Notes under the pieces: model-generated
Databases searched by the model: none
Told to the model about the DNA's origin: nothing
Seen by the model: only the letters and a program-made list of their open reading frames with translations
In this document: positions 23,270 to 36,905 of the stretch, in pieces
How the letters are laid out: every line of letters starts with the position of its first letter
How positions within the stretch are numbered: the stretch's first letter is position 1
Position numbers and translations under genes: made by a program
Assembly (NCBI GenBank): GCA_011009095.1
Contig: VTPC01002309.1
Coordinates: forward strand, 20,749-84,748
Source of the DNA: Ignelater luminosus
Taxonomy: Eukaryota > Arthropoda > Insecta > Coleoptera > Elateridae
Reading direction: 5' to 3'
DNA length: 64,000 nucleotides

Positions 23270-26200
23270 AGACTTCTTTTCTTTGTGACCAAATAATTCG
23301 TGCTTTGCTCTGACATGTAAATGTCATAAAGGTCGGCTTCAGAAGTTAATGCGTCCTGAGGCAAACCCAGATTTTTGCGTCCTCTTATGGGAAAATTCGT
23401 TCTTAGCTTTCTGAAGAAGAACTGATGTCCGATCAGAGTTGCGACAGCCGGTAGAGATTTTCTTAAGAATCTAGTTAACTAAAATATTTAACATTATAAA
23501 ATAACCAGTTGCACGTATTTCAAAAGTGAGGAAATGTAATTCCCTTACTCTAGTTTTTTGACGACCTAACTGTCGTACACTTAGAATTGAGAAAAAGGAT
23601 CTGACATCATGTGAAGTAAGACAGCGTGTCGGAAGCCGTTCGCAAACAAGACCTTGGAGAGTACACGATATCAGAATAAATAAACTGATAAACACATCAA
23701 GTTCTCCAAAACATGTTTTGATCTCTTTAATAATTTAGTTACATGTCAACACGTGAAGATTTTTCAACGCATTTTAAATATTCGACTTTATACAATAGCG
23801 CGCTCCAAGTACTCCACAAGCAAGATGGTGCAATTCCTTTGTTCTTGCATTTTGACGACCTAACTGTCGATGCCATACATGAAAAGTTGAAAGTAGGAAT
23901 TTGAAACTTTATAGCTGAACTAAAATAAATTGATACCATGCGCCGGAAAGCGATCACGAACGAGACCCTAGAAGGTATACGATATAAGACCAAAGAAATA
24001 ATTTAAGTTCTCCAAAACATGTTTTGACTTTACATATGAACGCGTAAACTGTCTCATCTAAATTTCAACAGTTTCAAATATACAACTTTATGCATACATA
24101 TATAAAAAGCGAGGTGATGTATTTGTTTTTTTGCGTTTTCAGACTTACTTGTCGTGCGCATAAAATTGTCGCTAACGAAGCCCTAGAAAGTACATGACAT
24201 AGAAATGAATAAACAACTAAGTCCTTCGCAAGGTCTGACACTTCAGAACTGACAGCGAGTGAAGTTAGACCGCATATTGGAAGGCGATTGTCAAGAAGAT
24301 CCTGGGGAGTATACAATATCAGAATTAATAAGCAACTTAAATTCTCTAAAGCAGGTTTTCATTTTTCTGATAATTCAGTAAGAAGTGAAAAGGTGAACTG
24401 TAGCACCAAGCGCTTTTAACGCGACACGTTTCAATATTTGGCTTAATAAAGTAGCTGCTGCTGCTGCATATATTTCAAAAGCAGAGTAATGTAATTTCCT
24501 TATTTTCGCGGTTTGACGACCTAACTGCCGTACAATCAGAAGTGGGAGTAAAGATCTGGTTTGTATTTTTTGACTGATCGAGAAAAGTGAGATCGTGCGC
24601 CTAATGGTAATTGCAAAAAAGACCCCAAGAGGTACACGATATCAAAATAAATAAGCAAGTTCTCTAAAAAAATTTTGATTTCTCTGAAAACATAGGAGAT
24701 GTAAACGTGTGAACTGTCGCATCAAAAACTTCTAACGCGACAGTTTCAAACATCCATCTTTATAAAATAGTCCTCTGTGATATAATTCCTTTCTTATTGC
24801 GCCTTGACAACCTAACTATCGTGGTCTAAAAATCACCAGTAAGACTCTGGTTTGTACTTTTCGAGCGACATCAAAAGAAGTGAGACGGTGCGTCAAAAGG
24901 TGGTCGCAGACGAAACTGTAGGAGGCACGCGATATAAACGTAAATAAATAGCTCAAGTTCTTCAAAATTTATTTTGACTGTTCTTCGAATTAGATGAGAG
25001 TAGGTGAAGTGCCGAATAAGAAATTTCTAACGCGACGTTTTCGAATATTCAACTTTATAGAATAGTCCTCTGCGTTTACTTTAAAAACAAAGTGATGCAA
25101 TTCCTTTCTTTTTGCATCTTGACGACCTAACTGTCGGGTACATTAAACTGGCAGTAAAACTTCGGCTTGTACTTTTCGACTGACATCAAGAAAAGTGAAA
25201 CGGTGCTTCGGAACATGGTCGCAAAGGAGATTCTGGGGAGCACACGACGCAAAAGTAATTAAATGACTCAAGTTCTCCAAAACGTGTCTTGACTTATTTT
25301 CGAATTTAGTTCAATGTGAACGCGTGAAGTGTCGCATCAGAAATTTCTAACGCGACGGTTTCAAATATCCAACTTTATAAAATAGTCCTCTGTAGGTATT
25401 TTAAACACAAAGTAATATAATTCCTTTCTTATTGAGCCTTGACGACCTACTTTTTGTGTTCTAGAAATCACCAGTAAGACTCTGGTTTGTACTTTTCGAG
25501 CGACATCAAAGAACTGAGACGGTGCGTCGGGAGATGGTCGCAGACGAAATTGTAGGGGGCACACAATATAAAAGTAAATAAATAGCTCAAGTTCTTCAAA
25601 ATTTATTTTGACTGTTCTTCGAATTAGTTAGATGAGAACGCGTGAAGTGTCGAATAAAGAATTTCTAACGCGACGCTTTTAAATATTCAACTTTATGGAA
25701 TAGTCCTCTGCGTTTACTTTAAAAGCAAAGTGATATAATTCCTTTTATTTTGCGTCTTGACGACCTAACTGTCGGGCGCATAATACTGACAGTAATGCTT
25801 TGGTGTGTACTTTTCGACTGACATCAAGAAAAATAAAACGGCACGTTAGAAGGTGTTGCAGACGAGACTCTAAGGGGCACATGATATGAGAATAAATAAA
25901 TAACTCAAGTTCTCCCAAACGTGTTTTGAGTTTTCTTCGAATTTAGTTAAATGTAAACGCGTGAACTTTCGCATAGAAAATTTCTAACGCGAGTAGTCCT
26001 CTGCGTGTATTTTAAAAGCAAAAGTGATGTAATTCCTTTCCTTTTGCGTTTTGACGACCCAACTATCATGTGCATAAAATTGGTTTGTGCTTTTCGACCG
26101 ACGTCAAGAAAAGTGAAACGGTGCGTCGGAAGATGGTCGCAGATGAAATTCTGGGGATTACACCATGCAAAAGTAAATAAATCACTCAAGTTCTCCAAAA

Positions 26201-28560
26201 CGTGTCGACTTTTTTTCGAATTTAGTTCGATGTGAAAGCGTGAAGTGTCGAATAAAAAATTTCTAATGCGACGTTTTCGAATATTCAACTTTATAGAATA
26301 GTCCTCTACGTTTACTTTAAAAGCAAAGTGATATAATTCCTTTCATTTTGCGTCTTGACGACCTAGTTGTGCGCAAAATACTAGCAGTAATGCTTTCGTT
26401 TGTACTTTTCGACTGACATCAAGAAAAGAGAAACGGTGCGTTGGAAGGTAGTTGCAGACGAGATTCTAGGGGGCACACGATATAAGAGAAAATAAATAAC
26501 TAAAGTTCTCCAAAACGTATTTTGACTTTGCTTCGAATTTTGTTAGATGGGTACACGCGAATTGTCGCATTGGAAATTTCTAACCCGACGGTTTCAAATA
26601 TCCAACTTTACAAAATAGTCCTCTGCAGCTATTTTAAACGCAAAGTGATATAATTCCTTTCTTATTGCGCCTTGACGACCTAACTGTCGTGCTCTAAAAA
26701 TCCCCAGTAAGACTCTGGTTTGTACTATTCGTGTGACATTAAAAGAAGTGAGACGGTGCGTCGAGAGTTGGCCGCAGACAAGACTCTAGGGGGCTCACGA
26801 TATAAGAGTAAATAAATAGCTCAAGTTCTTCAAAATTTATTTTGACTGTTCTTCGAATTACCTAGTTACAAGAGAACGCGTGAAGTGTCGAATAAGAAAT
26901 TTCTAACGCGACGCTTTCGAATATTCAACTTTATAGAATAGTCCTCTGAGTTTACTTTAAAAGCAAAGTAATATAATTCCTTTCATTTTGCGTCTTGACG
27001 ACCTAACCGTTGTACGTATAAAACTGGCAGCAAAACTTTGGTTTGTACTTTTCGACTGACATCAAGAAAAGTGAAACGGTGCTTTGGAAGATGGTCACAG
27101 ACGAGATTCTGGGGGGCACACGACGCAAAAGTAAATGAAATACTCAAGTTCTCCAAAACGTGTCGTGACTTTTTACCTAATTTAGTTCGATGTAAACGCG
27201 TGAAGTGTCGCATCAGAAATTTCTAACGCGACCGTTTCAGATATCCAACTTTATAAAACAGTCCTATTCATGTATTTTAAAAACAAAGTGATGCAATTCC
27301 TTTCTTTTTGCGTCTTGACGACCTAACTATCGTGTACATAAAACCGGTAGTAAGGCTTTGGTTTGTACTTTTCGACTGTCATCAAGAAAAGTGAAACGAT
27401 TCGTTAGAAGGTGGTTGTAAAAGACACTGTATGGAGTACACGATATAAGAGTAAATAAATAGCTCAAGTTCTCCAAAACGCGTTTTGACTTTTCTTAGAA
27501 TTTATTTACATAGATGCAAACGCGTGAACTGTCGCAGTAAACTTTTCCGATGCAACGGTTTCAAATATTCGACTTTATAGGATAGTCCTATCCAAGGATT
27601 TTAAAAGTAAAGAGATGTAATTCCTTCTGTCTTGTATCTTGAATACCTAACTGTCGTGTTTATAAGATTCATAGTAAGACTCTGGTTTGTACTTTTCGAG
27701 TGACATCAAGAGAAGTGAAACGGTGTGTCGGCAGGTGGTCGCAGACGAGGCTGTAGGGAATACACGGTATAAGAGTAAATAAATAACTCAAGTTCTCCAA
27801 AACGTGTTTTGACTTTTTTTAGAATTTATTTAGATGCGAACGCGTGAACTGTCTCAGTGAACTATTCATGTATTTTAAAAGCAAAGTGATATAACTAATT
27901 CTTTCCTTCTTGCATCTTGACGACTTTACTGTCGTGAACATAAAACATAGTAAGACTCTGTTTTGTACTTGTACTCACTGGAGTGACATCAAGAGAAGTG
28001 ACGTGATGGGTTGAAAGGTGATCGCAGATAGGATTCTGGTAGATGTAAGGCCCTTCTCCAAAAATTGTTTTGGCTTTATTTGAATTTATTTAAATGTGAA
28101 CGTGTAAACTGTCGCATCGAAGATTTCTAACCGACGGTTTCAAATATTCAATTTTATAGAATAGACCTATGCATGTACTTTTAAAAGGCAAAGTGATATG
28201 ATTCCTTCCTTTTTTCCATTTTGGCGACCTAACTGTCGCGTGCGTAAAGTGACAGTAAGGCTCTGGATTGTACATTTTCACGGACATTGAGAAAAGTGAG
28301 ACTGTGCGTCAGAAGGCAGTCGTGAACGAAACCCTAGAGACTTAAATTTTCCGATACAGTTTTGATATTTTTTAATTCGGCTTCATAAAATATTGAGTTT
28401 CATGTATTTCAAAAGTAAGGTGATGCAATGCCTTCGTTCTTGCGCTTTGATGGCTAAACTGTCGGACCATTAAAATTGAGAGTGCAGTAAGTCTGCAGTC
28501 TGGAAAATAGCGAAACCTTCAAAAAGTTAAAGTCGAATGCGTGTCGTATATGTATGCCCT
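23270..28560. repeat. ~310-bp satellite array, about 16 units
   Basis: All units are in the same direction. The landmark 'caagttctccaaaac' or a variant recurs near 23699, 24005, 24337, 24656, 24957, 25271, 25588, 25907, 26188, 26501, 26824, 27146, 27467, 27796, 28055 and 28346, with a usual spacing of 300-330 bases. Other unit landmarks are 'aatttctaacgcgac', 'gtcctctgcgt', 'ttgcgtcttgacgaccta' and 'gtacttttcgactgacatc'. Central units (about 25000-27500) are the most alike and the edge units the most diverged, the usual pattern for unequal-crossover arrays. Open frames on either strand (for example 25947-26288) are made of the repeat and are not genes. Confidence 0.93.
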
Positions 28561-31130
28561 CAGGCAATAGCTTAACATCTGAGGCTGGTCTTGAATGTCA
28601 GTCAGTGTCAATCATATAGATCTTAATATTTATTGGTTAATTTATGGGTTTATAAGTTATGTCAATGTGTCTATAATATCTTAACGTCATTAATGCTAGC
28701 TGTAGACTACTAAAATGACTGATATGTAAATATTAGTATGAATTTTTCATAAACAAAAACCATTCATAAACACTTTGTAAATACTGCTAAGTAAGAACAA
28801 ATGAGGAAAACAAAAGAGTAAAGGACTTTTAATTCACTGCTGTAGCTTCTAAGTCAAATATGTGTTCAAAACACTCTCGGCTAAACGCATATCATTTTCA
28901 ATAAAATGAGTATGCAATAATGACACTGCCAACACCATCCCGGCGAGTTTCAGCGACAGATAAATATTATTTCAGCGACGTGCGCATCGTTTTTAATTTT
29001 CAAATTGAAATGTGACCAAAGTAGCCCGTTTTTTAATCAGATTGTACAAAGATTTTTTGCGATTTTTGCATTCATCTTCCAAACTGCTTTGGTCAAGCAA
29101 TAGCAATACCCACAATAATAAACAGTAAGCTTCTGAAATACGTACGCCGCTGAATTACAGTCCCCATATAGAAGAAAAAACAATAAGCAGCATAGAAACT
29201 TTTTAACTTAGCTTAAAATACATTTATAGATGCAAATTATCCTAACAATGTTCTTTTTTAAACGATAAATGTTAAAAGTGTTTCCGCGACAGAATGTGTG
29301 TGATTTACAATTATATATATTTAGGGTATTAGTTTGACAATCTATTAAACTGGCGTAAAAAAAGAGGAATTTTCATATCATGCCCGGTTTTAAAAGAAAA
29401 GCATATATCTGTTAAATTTTAATTCTTTTAAATAAAATTGTTATCACTTTCACATTCTATATTTTTGTGAAGATATTATAATTATTATGATTATTGTAAT
29501 ACAATAATTAACAGCATTAATGTAAAGTTCCTTTTTATTTAGTTTTGTAAAAAAATGAAAGATAAAGCAGAATAAATAATAAATAGGTATAAATGAACAC
29601 TTTTTGAAGGGTGGTTAGTTTAAGGTCAGGTGAAGCTGACAATAAATTAGATAAAAGTTTAGAATTAAACAATTCCTATCTACTGCGAATTTTGTTATCG
29701 TAAGTAAATAAACAAAAAAACAAATAGCAAAAATTTATATACAAAATGTATCTTGATCGTTAAAAATAGCAAATAAATTATTTGCAAAAGTTTTAAAACT
29801 TCTTTCTTCTACAATCCTTGTAAGCATCATTTTTCTGAATAAATTGACAAGCCAGGGGAAAAAGAAGTAAAAAGCAACTACGTCTCGCGCTGAAAACTTA
29901 ATCTCGCGTACACAACAAGCAAAATTTAGTTTAAAGTTCACGGCAAGTTACTGGATGCGCGACAAAATAAAACACTTTTACGTTGATAACATAAAATGTC
30001 AGTGTTATTATGAAGCCGCGATGCATCTTCCTTGAAAAATTACAATATTAATATAGAACGTCACGAATAGGAAAGTTTGTGACTTTAGACAAGACACCGA
30101 GATGCATTTAATGAGAAAGTTATTTAATTTTGAAACCTCCAGAGAATTCATAATAAAACGCAAACAAAAAATTCATTTTAATTTCTTGCGTCATCCCTAA
30201 ATGTAGATTAAAAAGAAAAATGCGAAGAAAAAGCTGCAAGCACGACTAAGCGTCCTCGATTAAACAGAAAGGATTTAGTTAATGTAATGTTTCCGCCGAG
30301 TTAATCCTGATTATGTTATCAAAGTGTTCTTCATATATTCGAGCGAACTCACTTTTTCTGTTCAAATAAAAAAAATTCGAATTTTAATTACAAGCTTTCG
30401 TGATTAACATCGTTTTTTGAACACTTTCTATGTGTAAAGTGGTAAGTACCAACACTAGAATCTAGAATCCTGGATAATACAAATAATGTTGTTCTGGTCA
30501 ACATTTTCACACGCTGTTTTCCTTCAACTCTCTTCTCCATGCTTTCCCTATCTCCACTTTTCTTGTTTTCCTGGCCTAGAAATAAGTAACTCGCAAATTA
30601 TATAAGAATCACATACCTCTTCCCCGGGCATCTTCTCCAGATACTAGTAGCTAGATACTGTAACGTTCACTTCTTGCTTCCGTTACATCTGTGTTTTCAG
30701 TGTGTTCCTGTATTTTCTTAATAGTTTACTCTCGTTGGAGAGTTTTTTTATAGTGATGAGTTCACACTGAGAGGTTGATTACTTTTGTTATGCTTTTTAT
30801 TTTTCTTTAATCAATCAGGGTTGACGGACTTTTCTAATTTATTTATCGTTGCTAGCGGGACAGACTATAAGTCCTAATTCAATTATATTTTTATTATTGT
30901 TAAATGTTGAACTGTCACAGCTGTGACTGCTTGTTTAAATTTTTTTTTAATAATTTGTTTTGTCTTTTAAATAAAAGACAAAAAGGAAAAAAAGAACTTA
31001 GGATTTGCTTTTTGCGTAGTTTGTTGCAGCTTTGTCTCCGCTTCCACTTTTACAGCGCTGTAAAATTTTGGAATTCTGAACCTCGTGGTAAGTCTGTGTA
31101 TTAGAATCCCCCTAAAATCGTAACAGGTTT
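28561..31130. other. AT-rich, no assignable feature
   Basis: About 2.6 kb with no supportable gene. A short inverted pair, 'gtaacg'/'cgttac', lies near 30660-30690. Frames at 29735-29941 (minus) and 30904-31104 (plus) have no family resemblance. Confidence 0.45.
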
Positions 31131-32460
31131 GAATAAATCAAAAAATAACACCTGCAACAACAAGTACAGCTACTACTGAAACCCAATAGCTTCGCTGTGC
31201 CTAAATACTCCATCATTCTATATTATAATAAATCACGAATCGTGCATGCCATCGGCCTGCACCGACATAAGTGTAGGCACCTACATAACGAAAGGAATCA
31301 AATATCCTCTCTTACTAGCACGAGAATTACAATTCTCAACTTTAATTAACCAAAAGAAAAAAATTAATTGGAAGACCACTCTCCAATGTATAACTAGGAA
31401 ACGAATCAAAAGCAGAAACAATACAAATTATGCCTCGCACAACCTTAAAAGGCCCACAACGGTGATCACATAGCATCGAAACCTTCCTGATAAGCGACCC
31501 CGCTCGAATCAGAAATCACACCTAAACTTATCTCATTAGCCCACAGCTGACCCATCGTATTTCAGCACCGTGTTGCGCTTAAACTCCCCTAACGAGCACT
31601 AAATACTCGGCTAGAAATAACCACAAACTACAACAATCCAGCGCTCCCCGCTAAAACAAGACTTCCGACAAGCCCAAATGCTCAAACCAGAAGCCACCTT
31701 TAACCACACCAACTCGGTTAAGACTGAATCGCAAACCAAATTGCCCAGCTTCACGTTGCAGGAGCTATAAAAAAATTAGAAAAATAAAAATCGAAAACAA
31801 AAGCTAAAACCAGAATAGGGTTTATAAAATTCTCTTATAGAGAGAAAGCAAAACAAATGATATCACCCGCAGTCCTCTGATAAAAAAATCATCTCCGTCG
31901 TCCAATCTACCTCCCGATGACAACAAACTGAAAATAAACTAAATAACAAACATGATGATGGGGTTCGTCCGAAGTGGCCTCTGCGTCACCCAACCAACTT
32001 CCCATTGACGAAACTACCTAGCAGGCGGACATCCTCGGATACATAAAATCTCCCCAAGTAATCACCGGCTAAATTAACCAAATCGCACACCAAGGAGTTA
32101 ATGACTTGATGTACTGCACATTCTTCACACCTGAGAACATGGAGCTAATAAAATTTCCACAGGGCACGAAAAGGAGCAAAGTTCCTCTTCAACACATGCT
32201 CACCCATTCTAAACAGAAGAGGCCTCTCAAGAAGATTTTTCCTGTAAGATAGGCAATCCAAGACGGAGCACGACCGTAAGCATCTTCCTGAACGCAGCAG
32301 AAGGAGGGGTTTTGACTCTATCAGAAGATAGCACCAGTTGTTTGATCAAAAAAACTCTTTTGTACGTAGACACAACCACTCTCAGACGAGAAGTATGAGC
32401 AAGAATTGGAATTCGCCGCGATCGGGGAAAGGAAGACCGAGGTCGTAGCCCAAAAGTTAC
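31131..32460 (-). other. Probable downstream remnant of a gag-containing retroelement
   Basis: More balanced base composition than the AT-rich flank. It lies directly downstream (minus strand) of the gag zinc-knuckle fragment, where pol would be expected, but I could not recognise protease, RT or integrase in any frame. Listed for position only. Confidence 0.3.
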
Positions 32461-33240
32461 TCAGCAGTACCCACATCGTTGACGAAACTTCCCCCTAGGT
32501 CGACGACAGTGATGGAAATGGTGACCCCGTTGGCGACAGTTGTAACATCTGAGCCCTTTCAAAGACCTCGTGGACTTAACAACCTCTTTACCTTCTACAC
32601 TACTACTCTTCTCACTTTTGTCACTCCCCGAAACAACCTGGGTCTTATAAGCGAGCTCTGGAAGCAATAAATTCTGTGAATGATATCCAAGAGAACAGGA
32701 AAATGACACCCAGGTTGCTTCTCTGGAAGGAATTGACTCGAACTCCTCTGAACTAGAAAGGCTATGCTCTGGAAGATCTATCAAAAGGCTATCTGACCCC
32801 CGAGTCCCTGTCACTTCGGACAAAGTAATGAAAGGTTTCTGACTTGAAGCCTTTAGTGTAGGACAGGACCTGAAAATTGCCTTGGCGTTGCGTCAGGTGA
32901 ACATCGTCTTCGCACGACAAACCTCGACAATGAACCCGAAAACAAACTTGACTGGCTGCAGTTAGAAGAGACAGCTAAACAATTTAGCTGAGGCTTATTG
33001 AAGACCGGAACGCTCTTCTCTAATATCGGCACGATTCGGTCGTTTAGAATTCTGGAATCATCCCTTGCTCTGTTAGATGCTTCGCGAGCCTCTCGTTGAT
33101 GTCTTCCTGTAACTCTATTATCACGGCAAATTTGTCACTGTCGACGTATCCGCTGAAAGATAGATCCCGTACGTTTAAGCTACAACCCCTAAACTCACAC
33201 TCCGGATAGTGCAACATATACTGGCTCAAAACGTCCATGA
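32461..33240 (-). pseudogene. gag: Retroelement gag fragment with zinc knuckle
   Basis: The minus-strand reading starts at the ATG at 33238 (64 codons, MDVLSQYMLHYPECEFRG...), runs into stops, and resumes in the frame 32461-32823 (120 codons). The latter is acidic and serine-rich and ends in CYNCRQRGHHFHHC, a perfect CX2CX4HX4C zinc knuckle, followed by RRPRGKFRQRCGYC, the start of a second knuckle. This is the nucleocapsid end of gag in insect LTR retrotransposons, which binds the element RNA. A primer binding site and an LTR lie just upstream (33335-34848), so the pieces belong together. Broken by stops. Confidence 0.7.
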
Positions 33241-33334
33241 TCTTCCTAAGCTATAAAAGAAAACAACCCTCAAAAGTCGGAAGAATCAACTAAACCTGAA
33301 CTGTAACCAACCTAACAATTATTATATGTATAAC

Positions 33335-33359
33335 TTCGAGCCCCACACGTTGGTCGCCA
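33335..33359 (-). other. Retroelement primer binding site (tRNA-Lys type)
   Basis: The minus strand reads TGGCGACCAACGTG, then TGGGGCTCGAAG. It matches the reverse complement of the 3' end of tRNA-Lys(CUU), with one substitution and a two-base insertion. It sits immediately inside the LTR edge and about 95 bases before the gag ATG, as expected for minus-strand priming. Confidence 0.65.
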
Positions 33360-34848
33360 CTTTTATATAACGTAACCTAGCGTTACAAAAAAATCTACTC
33401 TGGGTACGACGCTACTATTGAAGAGAAAATAAATCAGAAATTAACCAGAAGACAAGTCACATCTGTAAAAGTTCAACATACTGCGGAAAAATAAAGTCAA
33501 CGGATTGACCATCATACGCAGTACGAACAGATAGACTTGAAACAAATTCAAGTCAATGCTATTTTTAACTCCTGTCGTGTCAAACATTATTGTTTTCATT
33601 TTCAATCTTAACTGAAAGTACATACATATTGCGAAATAGTTCATTATCGTACTTACGTGACGCTTCAATTTTGTCGCATCTCTATTTTAGGTTGTTACCT
33701 TTCCTGTCTGTAATACACTTTTATAGACAGAGATTGTTATCATAATCTTGTTTTTAATTTTACTAATTTATTAATTAAATCTGAAAGTGGTTGGTTAATT
33801 CTCTGTATTAGAACGAGACACCCAGTATAAATTTCCAGTTTATTCTTATTGCCTTTTTTTAAAAAGAAACTGTTGTATATATTATGTATTTTCATTTATC
33901 TAGGAACCACTACTATCTTAAATTCTTTAATTCTGACTATTCAGAACTACCTCTAGTGATAACCTGGTGAAGTAGTGTCAGTGATCGTTGTGATCTCTCG
34001 TAGATCCTTACTTTAATTTTCCTCCGCTAAATAATATATTTTTCTGAGAAGCCTCAAAGGTTTTGGAGGTAAGTTACCTCACAGTCTTCTTTGTCCGGGT
34101 GCGAACTAGTGTTTTCTCTCTCTTCGTTGTAGTCTTAATTTTGGGCATACAAAATAAGAAACGATTTCTATTCGTTCAATCAGAGGTCCGTACCATTGCC
34201 AATAGTATTTGCGATTGCCGACGATGTACTCGAGCTAACCAAACAACATTTGCTTCAGTTAGAACCTTCAGTTACAAGCCATTTTTCCTCTACTACATTT
34301 AATGTTCTTCATTGGTAAATTATCTTCTTCAAATTTAAATTAAACTTAGGTTTAATCACAATAACTTAGGATATCCTCTATCTCATCGCAGATTACTTCT
34401 AATCTTTTTTTTTGCAATAAATAAAATTTACATTTTATGGTAAACCTTTTTTACTATGAAGAGAAAAATAATTAGAAATCTACACTATCTTGTGTGTTTG
34501 TATTTTTTCTTATGTTTTAGCTTTTGGAAATATTCCTGCTGGATGTACAGCTCTGTGACTACCTCTGCATATATCATCGCGTGTAAGTAGTTTATCTGTG
34601 ACCTTACTTGTTCATATTTGTTTGATAAGAAATGTTTTTGCTTCCGTGAATTCTTGGTTTTGTTTTTTTTTTGCTACTGTTGTTTAGTTCGAGTTGGTTT
34701 CTATAAGCATATTGTGTTCTATAAATGTGTAATTTTATTGTGATTATAACCTCCTTACCTGCGCTTAAGGCCACTGCTGAGTTTAGCTGGGTGAGACCAT
34801 AACAGGTCTTTAAGGGTAAGTATTTTGTAACGCGAGGTTACGTGACAA
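33360..34848 (-). mobile_element. Long terminal repeat with 21-bp inverted ends
   Basis: Bases 33370-33390 (ACGTAACCTAGCGTTAC plus AAAA) and 34823-34843 are inverted copies with 20 of 21 positions identical. The left copy is 10 bases from the primer binding site, so the segment between them is interpreted as the 5' LTR (about 1.48 kb) of the minus-strand element whose gag lies at 32461-33240. No second copy of this LTR was seen, so the element is incomplete. Open frames inside it (33441-33668 and 34063-34302) have no recognised product. Alternatively the inverted pair bounds an unrelated element. Confidence 0.55.
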
Positions 34849-35699
34849 AAATTCAAAACAAGAAATTAATGTTACAAAATCTCAATGGATATAACTTCGA
34901 TTTTCTTTGAAGTTTCATCAATCTGAACAATCAAGATTTTTGGTCTTTTGGGTGCTTTTTAGATATTTAGTACCACTAATGTAAATAAACTAAATACTTC
35001 ACAGGCAAATGATTGCTCAAAGTACTAGTAGACGGGCAGGCTTTATTAGCCACACTCTGGAAGCTGATCGGAGATTTTACTTTGATTGGACATGCTGAAT
35101 CAACCAAGCTCTTCTTTAATATCCAACTCAATACAGTACCTTTGTATCTTGATCTTAAAATGTTTCACATACAAATACATATGTAGTGGATGACCGTTGA
35201 GATCTTGTTCTGTTGTTTTGATTTTGTTTGGCAATTCTAATTAGTCAGACTTTTGGAGCATTCCACACAACAATGAAAGGACTATTGGGTTTTCCAGATA
35301 GCAAAAACTGTTGAGTCCTATCAAACACTGAAGTGGTTACCGCGTGAATTCAAATAGCGCGGAATTTTTTTTAGTAGAGTGGACGTCTCAAGCGAGAAGA
35401 CCTGGCCGTGATGAGGACAGTTCAATAAAATGAATAATAATTAGTCCAGAGGTATTATTATAAGCAATTGCACGAAGCAAAAAACCGGGTCAACGATCTT
35501 GCCAATACTAATCAATCAATCAGAAAATGATCGTTTGGAGTGGGGGAAAAGCTCATCGGATAATCATCAGTGATTATTAGGTAGTTAACGAGTGGTCATC
35601 AGCTAGCTAAAAACCGAGCCGTTCCTCAATGTTTCCAATCCTTCCGGATTTAACTTAAACAGGCGTTTTAATTCTCTTAACCTTTACATGGAAATCCTG
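34849..35699. other. No assignable gene; possible 5' LTR of the next element
   Basis: A 19-base word 'aattgcacgaagcaaaaaa' at 35466-35484 recurs in the same direction at 39734-39752, flanking the gypsy remnant, and may lie in its LTRs. Otherwise nothing supportable. Confidence 0.4.
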
Positions 35700-36905
35700 G
35701 TCAATGGTATAAAGGTCGCCGATACAAATTGAATCCATGTCATTCGCAAAACATTAAACTTTTGACTTCTACATCAGTCCAAGCACTACCACCAGTCGCG
35801 TTAGGGGAAAATGACCTAATAACCACTGTTACGACAGCTAAACAACCAGCGCCCCTCTACCATTGTTGGTTTGGCAGAATATCGTGCTCTCGACTAGAAG
35901 AACATGTCTGGAGTCCCTCAAAAGCGTTCCAGCAAAACAACTACCCTTCAGGATCGCTGCCCAGTTACATGGCAATACCCCAAAGTGGTGACAACACCAA
36001 ACTACATTAACAATACCAGTAGGAGACCTGCATACGACAGCGAGACGAGAAAGGTCCAGTTTGGCGCTTCTCTATGGGGCAAGAAACAATCTGCAGACAA
36101 GACGTCGCAAAATTTATTAAACAAAAGCAACTCCCCGTCAAGTATATGAAACCAGCTCTCCAGGAATCAACCCTAATGTACCTTCGTCGAACGTCGATGA
36201 AGGACGAAATTGCTGTTTGCTGTGTTTTCGTCCGGCCTCCATCCACGAAATTACCACCGGCACATCGGAAATCGAAACGCGGATCGGGAAGAAGGCCAGA
36301 TCCGAGCCCCAGAAAAATTGTCCGTAACTGCACATCATCATCCCAGGTCTGCATCTCCCACAAGACGACAAATTATCCAATCAAGCCGCAATCAGACCTT
36401 CTGGAAAGGAGATGCTCTTTTCAGTTACTCCCAGTGGCGCCCATTCAGCCGGCCAGCAAAAGGTAGAAGTTGCCACGAATGACCGTCAGTTCTCATCAAT
36501 ACTGATGCCAGCTACAGATCCACGTCAGCTCTGCATAGCTTTAGCGGACCATTCAACAGCTCCAGCTCAAGATCGGTTCCACCTAGTGTCTTTAAGTATC
36601 TTACGTCGGAAAACTGCTATGTTGGACTATAAGTTTTTCGAGGGTCAAGCCGCCTTCATCGATACCACCCTTAGTACATGAGGAAGAACAACCAATTATC
36701 AGATGAACCCTGAGGATCATCTCCAAAAGGCACCGTATCCATTAACACCTCCTAGGTCCAACACGAATTCCCCCACTCCCGCGGGCACTCATCGACTTCT
36801 CAGATTTCTTCAACAATAATCCTAGACTATCCACCACGCGAATCACAAAAACATTGAATTTGACTTCGAGAAGACGCCCCTTTCCGTCAATGCCTACAAG
36901 GTGTG
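35700..36905 (+). mobile_element. Ty3/gypsy gag and protease remnant
   Basis: A TATA-like 'tataaag' lies at 35709. Broken plus-strand frames from about 35720 to 36480 resemble the gag of gypsy elements: a PPVALGENDLITT start (recalling LPPFWxxDPxxWF), a basic arginine/serine-rich linker (IETRIGKKARSEP and nearby), and a WRPFSRPAKG end. The segment at 36480-36680 follows gag where aspartic protease should be (NDRQFSSILMPATDPRQL in place of a D.R....LVDTGA core); the catalytic motif is lost. Frames change several times. A mariner insertion then interrupts the element before reverse transcriptase. Confidence 0.6.

Noticed and set aside
25947..27226. Several minus- and plus-strand frames with similar sequences
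   Set aside because: All are the ~310-bp satellite unit read through; similarity is due to tandem repetition.
23270..28560. CRISPR-like array
   Set aside because: Repeat units are ~310 bp with no spacers, in a eukaryotic setting.
34063..34302. 79-codon frame inside the putative LTR
   Set aside because: No domain; LTRs rarely encode proteins and the frame is short.
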